64,000 nt of DNA from Diphasiastrum complanatum (GCA_029204225.1 CM055097.1:30161785-30225784); one strand, 5' to 3'; shown: positions 1 through 29,404, counted from the first letter of the stretch. Made by a program: numbers and translations. The notes: generated by a model from the sequence alone, not told the origin.

Positions 1-1480
1 TTGCGGGTGATGTTCCTTGAGGAGGGAAGGAATGTCATATACTTATATTCTTGCCTTAGTGTAAACACGTTGGATTTGTAAATTGTAAATATTGACATGG
101 CTCACACCAGCTTGTGGTGTTATGTAAGAAAAGGCAAGTAGCAGGTCTTGGTTAACTTGTTGACATGCTTGTATTTGGTATGGTGTACTGGGTCTTAATT
201 TAGAGGCTTTTGGACTGCTAAAAAATAGATTGACCAGTCAACAAGACACGTGTCATATGCTCACTGGGAGGACACTTGGTCTTGTGTATGAGTGACACAT
301 GCCAGAGACGACGGTCCTACTCAGTTTTTTGAAATTTTCTTCGAAATTTTGGGTAGGCCTATGTGTCAAGGTACTGCCAAGTAGCAAGTGTTGGCGTGCA
401 AGGAGTATGCCATGTGTTGATGATAGGACAAGTCAGGGTCAAGTGGGTGCTTCATGTAGGAGGGTGTTGGAGCCCAAGGGGGGAAGCCTCTTGAGTACGC
501 CTCATCTTTCTACTATGCAGCAGGTGGCTGGGAGGAGACTTAGCAACAATGTTGTTATGTGTTTATGCTAATATCTAGTGTTTCCAGCTGATTCGAATCA
601 GCTAATTTGTCCTATTTGATAAAGTGGATATTTGTTGCCTACTTTGGTGTGCATAGGATTTAGTGAGAGTTTCAAACGGATTGTTCGAAATGGATTTTCA
701 TTGAATGAAATGAATTTTATAAATTTATAAACTAAATCAAATTAAAAACCTAATAATTTTTTCTAGGTTTAAAACAATTCTATTGTTGTATTTAGTAGTG
801 CTCTTATTTTTTGTGTGGGAGAGTGTGTGAGGATATTGTAATTCAAAACCTAGAATGTGCTTGAAACTTGAAAGCTGAGGGAAAGAGAGTGTGAGGGAGA
901 AGAAACTTAGAAGTCAATGTAGTGTTAGTTTTGAGATTAGTGTTAGAACTTGATTAGTATCTTTCCGCCCCCAAAAACTCCTAAAACCGTTTCGCCTATC
1001 CTTTTTCATTTCAAACCATCAATGTATGTACTACGTAGTATGGATCATGACAATATGAAACACCCCGCTCAGAAAAAAAAAGGAGAAAGAAAAAGAAAAC
1101 CCTAAAATCGTTCTGCAGATTTTTCCCCTTTTCAAAATATCAATGCATGTACTATGTAGCATGGATCGTGACAATGGATATTAGGTGGGACTCGCAAGGC
1201 AGGATTCAAGATTGATTGCTAGTTAAGTATAATTTTCATTGCCTAAACACTAAAAGAACACTTGTTTTTGCCATAATAGATTGTAATTCAGGCATCTTTG
1301 GTCAAGGTCTTTGGCCCCCCCCTTCCAAAAAACAAAAAAAACAAAAAAACACCCTAAATTCATTTCACCGTTTTTTCTCGGGGTTGCTATTTAAAATCCA
1401 TTTCAAACCGTGTTGGAAAGGTCCACGAAACATTGCTCCAATCTTCCATGGTGACCTCATGATAGGACTGGTAGTGCAAG
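1..1480. other. AT-rich region without a recognised gene
   Basis: No reading frame here resembles a known family; the frames at 299-571 and 1216-1491 are short and compositionally biased. The only structure seen is a pair of imperfect direct repeats near 1017-1053 and 1137-1174, each with a TACTAYGTAG core followed by ATGGATCRTGACAAT. Each copy is preceded by a CCTAAAA-CGTT stretch, and a weaker third such stretch lies near 1350-1390. Confidence 0.5.
1017..1174. repeat. Imperfect direct repeat pair (about 37 bp, about 120 bp apart)
   Basis: Both copies read TCAATG-ATGTACTA-GTAG-ATGGATC-TGACAAT with four or five mismatches and lie about 120 bp apart. The shared CCTAAAA-CGTT lead-in suggests a degenerate tandem unit of about 120 bp. 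No function is evident. Confidence 0.5.
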
Positions 1481-1489
1481 TTGCTACAT

Positions 1490-3402
1490 GATTGTGAGTG
1501 GTGCATTGTCTCTAATATCTGTGAGGTGGTGTATCGTCGTCGTCGTCAGACTCGATGTCTTGGCGTGGTCGTCTCCTAGAGAAGAATGAGGTGATTTGAG
1601 CCTGAGATCTAGGATGTGGCTGATGAGCTGAATGTCATAGCAAGACCATCTCTTGTATCATAAGTGCAACACAGCGAGGGTCCTCATATGCAATGAGCGA
1701 TCAGAGTGTAGTAGGCATGTCCCAGAATAGTTAGGCAGTGGTATCTCCCTCTGATCGCATAATATATAGGGCATCTAAAGATGAAGTGCTCATCGGACTC
1801 CACCTCATGTAAAGAACATAACTAGCATAATCTATCCTCCCGTGGGGTACCCTGGAATCTGCCGGTCTCTATAGCCAATTGATGTGAGGATACTCTAAAC
1901 GGTCCCAAAGTGAAATGGAGATTGTGTGATAATCCCGAGGTTAGAGATCGAGGTAGAACTGGAAAACCAATGGTATCCTGCTCCAAAAAGTTTACCCGGT
2001 AATTATCAGGCTTAATCACCAACTCACGTCGCCAGGTATGATCAAGATATGCTCTGTATGAAAACCGTAGAATGTACTGGTGTGTACTCGAGGGGAGATC
2101 TGTGATAGTGATACCAAATGCCTCCATGAGGAAATGTGATGCCTGAGAGAACCATGACAACCGGTATCCCTGGCTTGAAGATGGTGGGAGGACATGAGTG
2201 CAATCTGTGTATACCTCTGCTTTGTATGAGGAAGTGCCTGAGCTCTCTGGATGTACGTGATAAGCTGGAAGGCTGCCCCTATCTAGATAGGGGGGTTGTC
2301 AAACTCAGCAAGGACGATCTCATGTGGAACAGTAGGCTTCGTTCGAATCATGTGAGCTAACATGGTGGTCTGCAATCGTGAAATGCTGGCCCAATGTGAA
2401 GAGGAGAGGCCTGTACACCATATCTCTGCTACATACAAGGCTGAAGGGGTGACAATGGTGTCAAAAAGTCTGCACTTACTCGGGGCATCTCGAATGGACT
2501 TACGGAAGCAAAATCTCTCCAACTGAACAAGGGAAGAGAGACCTTTCCTGAGTCTAAAAGTAGTCGCCTGTCTCATACTGAACGTATGACCAATGAGGAG
2601 CACACCTAGGTAAGTGTATGAAGGAACCACATCTAGAGGCTGTCCATCAAAAATAAGCTCTTGGGGTTGCATGAAAGCTCGAGAAGTGTTGAAGACCATG
2701 ACTTTGGTCTTCGAAATGTTCACCCCTAACCCCCCCCCCCCCCGGGTACAAAAAGTGTGTAAGCAATCCAACTGTCTCTGTAATTCCTCTCTGGCGTGAG
2801 ACACTAGTACCACATCATCCGCATGCCCGCATAGAGGAGGATAACAATCGGAATATCACCAAGTCTACAACCGTCCCCGCCAACCCTCTCCAACTCATCA
2901 ATGTATAGTCCAAAGAGAACTGGTGAAAGAGAGCATCCCTGCTTAATTCCCATAGTACTCCAGATTTGCTTAGAAATGCCACTGTTATGATGAAAGCAAC
3001 CCAAAACCCTCTCATAGAGAGCCATGACAACTAGAATAATATCAGTCGAGAAACCCAGGTCCCGGAGTCTCTGGATAAGCAGTGAGTATGGGACAGAGTC
3101 AAAGGCTTTCTTGAATTCCACAAACAACAGTTGAACCTTTTCATTCCTATGTTTAGCTTCCTCAAATATGTTCCCACAATTTTGAAAAAATTGTAGTCCA
3201 CCAATTTGCGCTTGACACGGAGACGGTGAGCGCTGAACCCTACTTGACCCAATGCATGCAATCTCTTGGACTCTGCCTCCGTACTAACTGCAGACTGAAG
3301 GATGGTGCCATATAACTTCGCGAGAACATGCCCAATCATGATAGTGCGGTGATCACCAGGTAACATGGGGTCACTGTTTTTATGGATAGTGTGTATGATT
3401 GT
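1490..3402 (-). mobile_element. LINE-A, 3' portion (RT to C-terminal zinc motif), degenerate
   Basis: This is the 3' part of a non-LTR retrotransposon read on the minus strand. Translations give reverse transcriptase blocks: FKKAFDSVP near 3110, MGIKQGCSLSPVLFGLYIDEL near 2940, and a decayed catalytic box near 2825 that reads LLYAGMRMMW where YADD is expected. Next comes the thumb-side SYTYLGVLL (near 2610), and then a distal FQGTPREDRLCQLC-like cysteine motif (near 1830), as expected at the C-terminus of such elements. Frames change at about 3030, 2810 and 2250, so it is dead. It is homologous to copies B, C and D. The upstream half continues at 7520-8141 beyond gypsy-1. The 3' boundary near 1490 comes from similarity to copies B and D and is approximate. 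Confidence 0.85.
2283..3127 (-). pseudogene. LINE-A reverse transcriptase domain, frameshifted
   Basis: Two minus-strand frames (3127-2804, then 2813-2283) together cover RT palm motifs: the AFDSVP block carrying the first catalytic aspartate, the GIKQGC-LSPVLFGLYIDEL block, and the STSRAFMQPQELIFDGQPL-SYTYLGVLL segment after the catalytic box. The YADD-equivalent is mutated to YAGM and a frameshift lies just beyond it, so no active polymerase is encoded. The GIKQGC form differs from the G-RQGDPLSP form usual in plant L1-type LINEs, so the clade needs a phylogeny. Confidence 0.8.
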
Positions 3403-3845
3403 TGTTAGGGATCCAACTCCCTTGGGTCCCAAACCCAGACTTGAGACTGGACGATGACTGTGCCTGTAGACTTGACCGGTGACTTGTGAACCTGCATGGT
3501 TGCCACGTGTCATGATCTAGGTGTGCACATGGCTTGGAGTCTCTCTCCTTGGAAGTATACAAGGGGAGGAGGGCTCATTTGCCATCCATTCTATGTACCT
3601 AGGAGAAGGTGGATGGAGAACGTGTGCACAGCTAGGATGTATGCTAGCATGAGGCAGGAGAGGCTGAGAGCCTGGGAGCGGTGGTATGGGACGCCGTCTA
3701 GGATGGAAGTCGGATCCAGCTTGATACGGTCACGGGCCAGGGCCGGAGGGTGGACCCAGATTAGGTCCTACGGCGGGGTGGAACGTGAATCGTTCGTGAA
3801 CGTGAACCGACACCTGGAGGTTTGCAATAAGTAGGGATTGTAACA
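3403..3845 (+). repeat. Gypsy-1 5' LTR (443 bp)
   Basis: It starts TGTTAGGG and ends TTGTAACA, and is homologous along its length to the gypsy-2 LTRs at 15889-16335 and 18685-19133. Shared segments include GACTTGACC-GTGACT, TGCATGGTTGCCA-GTG and AGGAGAAGGTGGATGG. The primer binding site follows after 2 bp. Confidence 0.88.
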
Positions 3846-3847
3846 TA

Positions 3848-3860
3848 TGGTAACAGAGCC
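3848..3860 (+). other. Primer binding site of gypsy-1
   Basis: TGGTAACAGAGCC lies 2 bp after the LTR end. It differs at one base from TGGTATCAGAGCC, the usual plant primer site complementary to the 3' end of initiator methionine tRNA. Confidence 0.85.
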
Positions 3861-4370
3861 ACTGCATGCTGAAAGCAGGTGCGTTGATCCGTAGTAGTTT
3901 TCTTGTAAGTTTTGGCGTTTTTGACAGATTTCAAAACGGGCTTAAAATGCATTTTTTATGCGCGTTCTTCTATCCGCTGTTTTTTCTTGAATTTTGAAGA
4001 AATAAAGTTCAAAAGTTAGGGGCCCAGCTGAGACCTGCCACGTGGCACTGTCCAGGAAAGGACAGGTGGCAGGCATCGGAAGATCTGTTGCGCCCAGATT
4101 CAAGCAGGGATCTGCTTCGGGCGGCCCTCCTCAGCGATAAAAAAACTTGAAATTGTTGTTCGCTGCCTGACCAGCATTGTTTCTCAAAAAAACGTTGTGG
4201 AAACTGCCACGTGGTACTGTTCTGACCTGGACAGGTGGCAGAAGGCAGCGCTTTAGTATTCCGATTCCCTTCTGCTCGTTGGTTGGCATTTTTGGGACCC
4301 TCCTTGAGTCAAAAATTGGATTTTTCCCTGTTTCCAGCGATGGACAGTTCTGGAAAGAAAGGGAAAAAGG

Positions 4371-4393
4371 GAAGTGGGGGGGGGGGGGGGGGG
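4371..4393. repeat. G-rich tract (about 20 G) in the gypsy-1 leader
   Basis: A homopolymeric G run in the untranslated leader between primer site and gag. It creates glycine-rich or proline-rich spurious frames on both strands (4177-4497) that are not genes. Confidence 0.7.
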
Positions 4394-4707
4394 TCTCTGA
4401 GGGCCACCTGGCAGATTGCTAGGAGATGGCCAGAGGGCTGAGGTGGATGCCTATGTGGCAAGGCAAAGCCACATGGCAGGGGTGGATCAAGCGGCATACC
4501 TCTCCTATGCTAGTTTTTTTGGAGAAAAAGAGGTGGAGGTGTGGTGCGTCCTTCTTCTTGCTCTCTCTTATTCCTTTTGGCAGCTATGGACAATACCATT
4601 TGGTTTGTAAAGAGACAACAAGAGTAGCCTTGTATCTACCTTCCTTGAGTTGCTTTTGATCTTCCTCAATCATCTCTTTCTTAATTCACCTCTCTTCCTC
4701 TTGAAAG

Positions 4708-5685
4708 ATGGATCCTAATCCTACCACACAGCCTATGTCCCTTGCTAAGGAGGTTACTGCATCTACCTCTACCTTAGATCCTGATGCCTTGTTACTTGCA
4801 ATTAACAATCTACAACAACAGATTGTTGATATGCAATCTAAACACAGTCGGGATCAGCAGGAACTGAAGGAATTGACGCAGCTAAGGCAATTGGTGCATC
4901 AATCCTTGTTCACTCTTGAAGTTTTTGCTAGGGAAAAGAAGGATAGAACCTCGGAGGCGGTCTTGCAATGGTTGGATCGATGGAATTCGCACTTTTCCAT
5001 GCACGATTCATCCAAGGATAACAAGATCAATCTCGCCGTCATGTACCTGCGAGATAAAGCATTTACATGGTGGCAAGATATTAGGGGTAAGCCTGAAGTT
5101 CCTAAGGAATTGGGAAGATTTTTGTAAGGCCTTTAAGGCGGCCTTCCTTCCTATTCTTGATGATTTTGAATTTTACCGTCAATATGCAACAATCCATATG
5201 GGGAACTGGCCTCTGGATCAGTATTTACAAGATTTTCAAGAGGTCTATTCTCGTTTTGCAACTAGAATAGATCCTTTATTAGTAAAGTTGCATTTTATAC
5301 TTGAGTTGCCAAGAGACTATCAGCTAGAGGTAAGGAGGAACCAGCCCCTTGCCCTCGAGGATGCTGTTCGCTTCACCAGAATATACGATGATACTTGTAT
5401 GATGGCTAAGCCTGAGACTGGTGTCTTGCCCGACGTAAAGGGTAAGAAGCCTTTCTTTCCAAAGCAATCGAAAGATAAAGCGAAAGATGGGTCTTTAGGT
5501 TTGGGTAAGTCCAAGAAAAGATCTACCTTGGACCAGGAAACCTTTATGAAAGCCAGAAGCGACAATCTATGCTTTAATTGCATGGAACCGGGTCATGTCG
5601 CGAAGGAATGTCCAAAGAAACGGAAAGCTAAAGGGGCATCTTTTAAGACGCCAGGTAACTTTAGCATATCTAGTGTAGATCTTTC
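4708..5685 (+). pseudogene. gag: Gypsy-1 gag polyprotein (capsid and zinc knuckle), frameshifted
   Basis: The frame starting MDPNPTTQPMSLAKEV at 4708 has a coiled-coil-like N-terminus (residues about 30-65). It then enters the retrotransposon gag domain: AVLQWLDRWNSHF, LAVMYLRDKAFTWWQD. At about 5105 a frameshift moves the homologous reading to another frame (WEDFCKAFKAAFLPILDDFEFYRQY, then PLDQYLQDFQEVYSRF). This runs on to a CCHC zinc knuckle, CFNCMEPGHVAKEC (about 5572-5613), and a lysine-rich tail. The gag domain packages element RNA, and the knuckle binds nucleic acid. The frame is then cut by the solo LTR at 5686; if that insert and one copy of its target duplication are ignored, the reading continues into the protease at 6701. 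Confidence 0.88.
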
Positions 5686-6695
5686 TGTTATGGTTTAGGT
5701 TTGATCAATTTCAACATGTATTTTAGTGCCATGCAATTTTAATTTGCGTTGTATTCTCTCAAAGTTTAAGTAAGCCTATAAGTGGTACATGGTCATACCT
5801 GGGTCCAAAGTTTTAAGGCCCAAATAAACTTAGGCAAATTTTTTTTAGTACAAACTCGTGGAGGGCCTTCTTGTATGATGATGCCACTTGTCCACTGGAG
5901 TTTGGTAGATCCCCATGCATATGTGCATGGGGGAGAAAAAGTTAGTTTGCCACATATCCTAGTTTGCATGCGACATGCAAGATGCATGCATGACAAACTA
6001 GACACATGCAATTAGACATGCAAATTGCCACCTACCTTGGACACTTGGCAATAGCATGCAATGCATTGTACATACATCAATTCTTATAAATAGAACCTCC
6101 ACGATTTGGAGGAGTGTGATTTTGGGATAATCTTCATCACTTTGTTGTCTCCTCCATCTCAGATTGTGTAGTAGCTTGTAGTAGGATCTGATCTGATCAT
6201 TTACTTGTTTCTCCTTCTCCTCTCAACAGATTTTGATGAGAACAGTTGCATACTGATTCTTGGAGGAGGGTGCTACTAGTCAGATCATTCCCACTTCGAA
6301 TTCAGAGCAGATCTGATCCAGGACAACAATCAACCATTTCTGGGAGGGCGCTGGTTCTGTTTTGTTCAATCATACATTTCTCTTTCATGTATTGTCAGAT
6401 TTAGGTGAAATCAAAGGCATAAGTCATCTATTGCATAGGCTCTATTAACAGAAGCAATTACAAGTCAATCTGGTTCTGATTTTTCCAGATTTAACGCTTT
6501 CAACTATAGTGGCCAGCAAGTAGACATATTCCCGTCTTGATTCATCTGAAAGGCATAGAGAAGAATTCACACAGATTGAACTAAGATCAAATCTATGAAC
6601 CATAGCTTGCTGATTTTGATCCATTTTGAGTTGTAGAAGACCATCGAGGATTCCTAGATTGGTAAACCTCGATTTTACGATCCTTTTCTCTAACA
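5686..6695 (+). repeat. Solo LTR (1010 bp) inserted in gypsy-1, target duplication CTTTC
   Basis: It starts TGTTATGGTT and ends CTCTAACA. It is flanked by a perfect 5-bp duplication, CTTTC at 5681-5685 and 6696-6700. It contains a TATA-box-like TATAAATAG near 6087 and no coding sequence. These are the marks of a solo LTR left by recombination between the two LTRs of a once complete element. It belongs to a family different from gypsy-1, and no other copy was recognised in this window. Confidence 0.88.
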
Positions 6696-6700
6696 CTTTC

Positions 6701-6987
6701 CTTTGTTGGTAATTCTGTGTGCGAGCATTGTTTTTTTAACACGGCTGTTTTTGGTCCTCATGACCTCATTCGGATGAAGGGGGTTGTGGGTGGCCAAGCC
6801 GTAACAGTTTTATTTGACGATGGTTCCACACATAACTCACGACATGTTCCTGAGTATAGCAAATGTCGTCAAAAATATATTGTACAGGCTAATTTTCCTA
6901 CATGTGTGGCTACTCAGCTAACCCTAACGGGATCATTGACGATAGTGGGTCACGTTCCGATAACAAGCAAATATAGTAGATCTTATT
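6701..6987 (+). pseudogene. Gypsy-1 aspartic protease region, degenerate
   Basis: The frame continuing from gag beyond the solo LTR reads GPHDLIRMKGVVGGQAVTVL and then FDDGSTHN. This is the layout of the Ty3/gypsy retropepsin active site, where LIDSGSTHNF is usual; here the motif is D-D-G-S. The similarity fades after about 6985 and no RT follows. The domain would cleave the element polyprotein, but it is incomplete. Confidence 0.7.
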
Positions 6988-7498
6988 AACTGTACACTAA
7001 TTACAATATTACATTTGAAGCTTATACTAAAGAATCAGATCAAAGTGATTTTTAATAGAAAGGTATAAAACTTTCTACAAAAGGTTACCAACAACTAGTG
7101 GAATGATCACTTTAGCCTTTTATTTTTTGAATTAACCTTCACTGACTTGGCTATATGTATACCTGAGTTAGATCTATCTACAGTTGACAAGGCGAAAGAT
7201 GGTTATCAATATTTTTCTTGTTTTAGAGATTTTTTTACCTTTTTTGGTGGTTTTTGTTCAGTTTCTAGAAATTGGCTGGGAAGTAACCTTCGCCTTTCAA
7301 ACTGTAGCTTCACTGCATCAAGGTGGTCAAAGTGACCACCGATATATAGTGAAGCTGGCAACGAGATTCAAGCCTATAAAGATAAATTAGACTTTCATAT
7401 TATGAATCTAGATAGGTAGATGTAATACTTGGAAAGGAGTGGTTCTATGAAAGGAACGAGTCTATGAAGAAAAACTATGTAACTCACATTTTGTCGTT
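6988..7498. other. Unassigned interior of gypsy-1
   Basis: No coding homology was seen. The part around 7190-7330 resembles 32570-32700 loosely (T-rich, then CCTTCGCCTTTCAAACT-like), which suggests both carry a remnant of one dispersed repeat. The LTR tail follows. Confidence 0.4.
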
Positions 7499-7514
7499 GG
7501 TAGGGATTGTAACA
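7499..7514 (+). repeat. Gypsy-1 3' LTR remnant
   Basis: GGTAGGGATTGTAACA matches the end of the 5' LTR and is followed directly by the ATTGT target duplication. The rest of the 3' LTR is missing or unrecognisable, so only the terminus survives. Confidence 0.7.
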
Positions 7515-8139
7515 ATTGTAGTGCACCAAGAGCATGGGAAGCCTTCGACAACAGCAGGGTTGAGGAGAGTGGATAGTGTGGGGGCAAGTGTGTTAGCAAC
7601 GTGAATCAATAGCTCAGATTCAAGATCTTCAATGTCTCTAGTTCGATGGGTTTTCAGTCTTTTGATTGTCGCAAAGATCAAATCGGGGGTGAAGTAAGGT
7701 GAAGTCCGAAGGTCGGGGAGAGATGGAGATGACCATACCAGTGGGTATAGTGTATAGCTGAGTAGCATAATCGGTCCAAATACGGAGGTCATCCAGGAGA
7801 GGGGGTGGGGCATGGGAGATAAACTCACGCCAAAAGGCACCAAAAGAAGAGCTGAAAAGGAGGTCAACAAGGCGTTTTCCTTCGGAGTCATCATGGGCAC
7901 GTTTTTTGCGACGATAAGTCATACCATGGTGGATGGAAAGGTCGAGGTGATCGCGAATGATATTGTTTGCTGTTATGAGGTTTAGATGGAAAGGCCGGAG
8001 ATGCAGCAGTATGGAGAGAGCTGGTGAGGCAGGCGGCTTGAGACTCCAGTGGTTTGTTGTGTGGGAAAGAGTGAAGTAAGGAGGCAAGGGATTCTTGGTA
8101 GAGTGGTACGTAGAGAGGATGGAAAGTGTATTTAGGTGC

Positions 8140-8141
<2 letters not shown>
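7515..8141 (-). mobile_element. LINE-A, 5' portion upstream of the RT core
   Basis: Read on the minus strand, two overlapping frames give the segment that precedes the RT palm: GAFWREFISHAPPPLLDDLRIWTDYAT, SPRPS-FT, IKRLKTHRTRDIEDLESELLIH and VVEGFPCSWCTTIVT. The same blocks occur in LINE-C (19.2-19.6 kb) and LINE-D (22.7-23.1 kb). It joins the 3' portion at 3402 when gypsy-1 is removed. The 5' edge stops at the (GA)n tract at 8142, so the copy is 5'-truncated there. Confidence 0.85.

Positions 8142-8212
<71 letters not shown>
8142..8212. repeat. (GA)n microsatellite, about 71 bp, between LINE-A and LINE-B
   Basis: An uninterrupted GA dinucleotide tract. It abuts the 5' edge of LINE-A on one side and the 3' edge of LINE-B on the other (both on the minus strand). 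Frames through it are low-complexity artefacts. Confidence 0.97.
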
Positions 8213-10159
<1,947 letters not shown>

Positions 10160-10402
10160 TGTAGGAATCCAGAATCAAGACTATTCATTAACACAAAGTA
10201 TTCTCAAAGAGAAGAGAGAGATGGTTAGATTACCTTGGTACTTAATTCACATGTATAGGCCCCTAGTGGACCCACGAGTCCCTACAAGTTAGTTTCATAC
10301 TAACTGGGCCTAAAATATAAATGACCATGGTTACACAGATCTCGACCTTTTGGGTCATAGTAACCTATGGCTTCTACATCATTTACATTTATTATTCTAA
10401 CA
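10160..10402 (-). repeat. Copia-1 3' LTR (about 243 bp)
   Basis: On the minus strand it starts TGTTAGAATAATAAATG and is preceded by a polypurine stretch, TTCAGGAGGG. The end at CCTACA (10160) is inferred from the TG-CA rule and expected size. The element's other end is lost, so no target duplication can be tested. Confidence 0.65.
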
Positions 10403-10423
10403 CCCTCCTGAAATGAAAATGAC

Positions 10424-11753
10424 ATGTATTCACTAAGTAAGAAAATCAGCATGTTGCTTTAAATTTAAAGCTTCACAAAGAGCTTTAAATCGAACTCTAG
10501 GCAATGCCTTAGTGAATACATTTGCAATATTATCCTCCGTGGGACAATATTCAAGCGTGATGTCGCCATTATGAAGCTTCTCCCGAACAAAGTGATAGTG
10601 GATCTCGATATGCTTTGTTCTTGCATGAAATACTGGATTTCGTGCAATGGCAATAGCACTTTGACTATCCTTACGGTAGTTATTCGTGCGGTAGGTGCAA
10701 AAGTTTCCTCATTATCAATGCCCTTCTTTTGCGCATAACCTTTGGCAACAAGTCTTGCCTTGTACCTTTCAACAGTACCATCGGACTTGTACTTGATCTT
10801 ATAAACCCATTTACAGCCAATTGCTTTCTTTCCATGTGGAAGATCAACAAGAACCCATGTATGGTTCTTTATGAGTGAGTCATACTCCTTTTTCATCACG
10901 TCCTCCCAACATTTTACTCCTCTGGCCTGCTCATAAAAAACAGGTTCTATTGCACTATCCTCAATAGATGTAAGAGCAAAATCAGAAAAATCAGCAAATT
11001 CTACTGATTTAGGTGAGACACGAGTCTTCCCTTCATAGAAGCGGTTCACTTTGCTGTCCTGCAAAGTCTGCAACAGCCATTTAGGGACTGGTTTAGGCTG
11101 TCCAATAGCCTTACTTCGATCAACGCTTTGCTGTCCAAAGTGATCTGAACTGTCAACACTTTGCTGTCCAAAGTGCTCTGAAATTGGACTATGCTGTCCA
11201 AAGTTTTCAACAGGCCGTTCCTCTTCATAAATCTGCTCCTCTTGATGAATTATGGGCTGTTCGCTTGAAGAACCAGTGGGCTGTCCATTAGAGGATGATG
11301 GCAGTCCCTCCTCTTCAACATTAGATGGTGATACCAAATCTGGAAACACTTCAACATAGTCATCTTGGGGGTTGTCCCCTTTCATGACATGAATGGGCGC
11401 AAGATCATAGGAGTTCTTCTCATCAAAATGAACATCACGACTCACTATGATTTTGTTATCATCCACATTAAACAATCTATAGCCTTTACTTTCACTACTA
11501 TATCCCATAAAAATGCATTTTACTCCTTTATCATCTAGTTTGGATCTTAGCTTATCGGGAATAAACGCATAAGCCGTGCAACCAAAAGTGCGAAAGTGAG
11601 CTCCAAAGAAAAAATATTGGTTCCAACTGAGAAAATGGGATAAGGAGTCGTTTGCTTGACTCCCATGGATATATTCAAAAGTTTATTCTTGGAACTATTC
11701 AATTGTCGCCCAATAAGAACGTGGAATGCTTTCTCGCCAAACCTCACAATCAT
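10424..11753 (-). pseudogene. pol: Copia-1 pol fragment (integrase end, RT start, RNase H end)
   Basis: A 347-aa frame (11508-10465) begins MGYSSESKGYRLFN-SRDVHFDE, the integrase C-terminal region. A serine-rich and glutamine-rich linker follows. The RT start is W-DVMKKEYDSLIKNHTWVLV then KWVYKIKYKSDGTVERYKAR and GIDNEETFAPTARITTVRI. After the deletion the frame is shifted. The correct frame gives the RNase H tail, DSQSAIAIARNPVFHARTKH then EYCPTEDNIANVFTKAL. Upstream of 11508 another frame holds FGAHFRTFGCTAYAFIPDKL. At least two frameshifts are present. The linker has imperfect repeats of the F-GQQSVD type (about residues 100-135). Confidence 0.85.
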
Positions 11754-11760
11754 AGAGAAG

Positions 11761-12675
11761 AATTGGTGTGACTAATGTTTTGATGCTTCTTCTTATGCCA
11801 CTTGTAAAGTTCCACTTTCAACCAGCCACTTCCATGTAAAAGAAGAATTTGGAGGATTTGGAAAACTATTATACTTTGCTTCCCTTTTGCTAAAATGAAA
11901 GGATTGTTTGTCACTTTACGTAAGGGCTTGTTCAAAAGCTTTATATTTGAGTTTGGTGTGGGGTTGCAATGTACTTCAATAAGTTCTATGATTAACTCTT
12001 CTTGCTCATGTAAATCATGATTTTGTGTGTACATTTTCAGCCTATACAGTATGAGATTATTCCACATTTATGTGAATTGTAGAGGATGATAGTCAATTTC
12101 TATGTAAAGAGTTACCCCCTTCATATCTTCAATAGATTTAAGCATTTTGTAACTCAGTACATAGTCTACCACATTTTGTCCCTTTGTCAAAGTGCAAGTA
12201 TATCCTTTGGACGTTGGTCATCTTCGCATACCATAAAATATAACTAGGTTTTTGTGTACCTCCCAAGCTTAATAATCTCTTTCAATGCATGTGATAGGTG
12301 TATGTATGTTGTGAGAAAGTCCTTCCTCATGCATGTTGTGAGCTGAAAACTCCCCTAACCAAAGAGGATTCTGTGATAAATCGTAGAAGATGGCTTGTTC
12401 ACTCTTGGTTTTTCCATTGGAGTCTAGCTTTATGATTGTGATGTTCTTACTTTTATTCTATTCTAAATTTGCCAAATGGGTATTTATTGGCTATGTTCGT
12501 GTTTTTCTAATAAGTAGATTATCAGTGGTACAAAATATCAAACTCTTTATTTACGTTCTTATCTTTTGTTACGATTTTTAGCCATCTGACTTGGTTTATT
12601 AAAGCTTGTTTTTTGAGGGTGATTGCTTTTACCAATGAATCATAGACATAGTGTGCCACTCCATAGCCTTTATTT

Positions 12676-12678
<3 letters not shown>
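11761..12678. other. No gene recognised
   Basis: Upstream flank of the zinc-ribbon gene's first recognised exon. Short frames at 11750-12067 (minus) and 12390-12581 (plus) show no family motif. A 5' exon of that gene could lie here, because the first recognised exon begins at an acceptor. Confidence 0.35.

Positions 12679-12749
<71 letters not shown>
12679..12749. repeat. (GA)n microsatellite, about 71 bp, upstream of exon 1
   Basis: A pure GA tract ending 70 bp before the acceptor of the first recognised zinc-ribbon gene exon (12820). Confidence 0.97.
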
Positions 12750-12751
<2 letters not shown>

Positions 12752-12819
12752 GAAATTTTGTTTCGAAGTTCTCTTCATATCTCCTAATAGATTGTATCAT
12801 CTGTTCAACATCATATCAG

Positions 12820-29404
<16,585 letters not shown>

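Larger units (their letters stand above)
3403..7514 (+). mobile_element. Gypsy-1: internally decayed Ty3/gypsy element inserted in LINE-A
   Basis: The element starts TGTTAGGGATCC and ends GATTGTAACA. It is flanked by a perfect 5-bp target duplication, ATTGT at 3398-3402 and 7515-7519. Removing it rejoins LINE-A sequence that matches copies C and D across the junction. It holds a 443-bp 5' LTR, an initiator-Met-like primer binding site, gag with a zinc knuckle, and a protease remnant. No RT, RNase H or integrase was found, and the 3' LTR is reduced to its last bases. A 1010-bp solo LTR (5686-6695) splits gag from protease. It is the same family as gypsy-2 at 15889-19133. Confidence 0.85.
10160..11760 (-). 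mobile_element. Copia-1: 5'-truncated Ty1/copia element with internal RT deletion
   Basis: On the minus strand the order is integrase C-terminus, RT N-terminus, RNase H tail, polypurine tract and LTR. This is the Ty1/copia order. The 5' part (LTR, gag, protease, integrase core) is absent beyond about 11760. An internal deletion near 10690 joins the start of RT to the RNase H tail, removing the catalytic YVDD region. It is non-functional. Confidence 0.88.

Noticed and set aside
1-1491. Frames 299-571 and 1216-1491 as small genes.
   Set aside because: Biased composition, no family motif and no splice or promoter support.
3496-3834. Open frames of about 110-140 aa at 3496-3834, 15957-16199 and 18752-19180 with similar proteins.
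   Set aside because: They are the same non-coding LTR read three times. Similarity follows DNA-level homology between LTRs.
4177-4659. Glycine-rich and proline-rich frames around 4.2-4.6 kb.
   Set aside because: They derive from a G homopolymer in the gypsy-1 leader and lack any domain.
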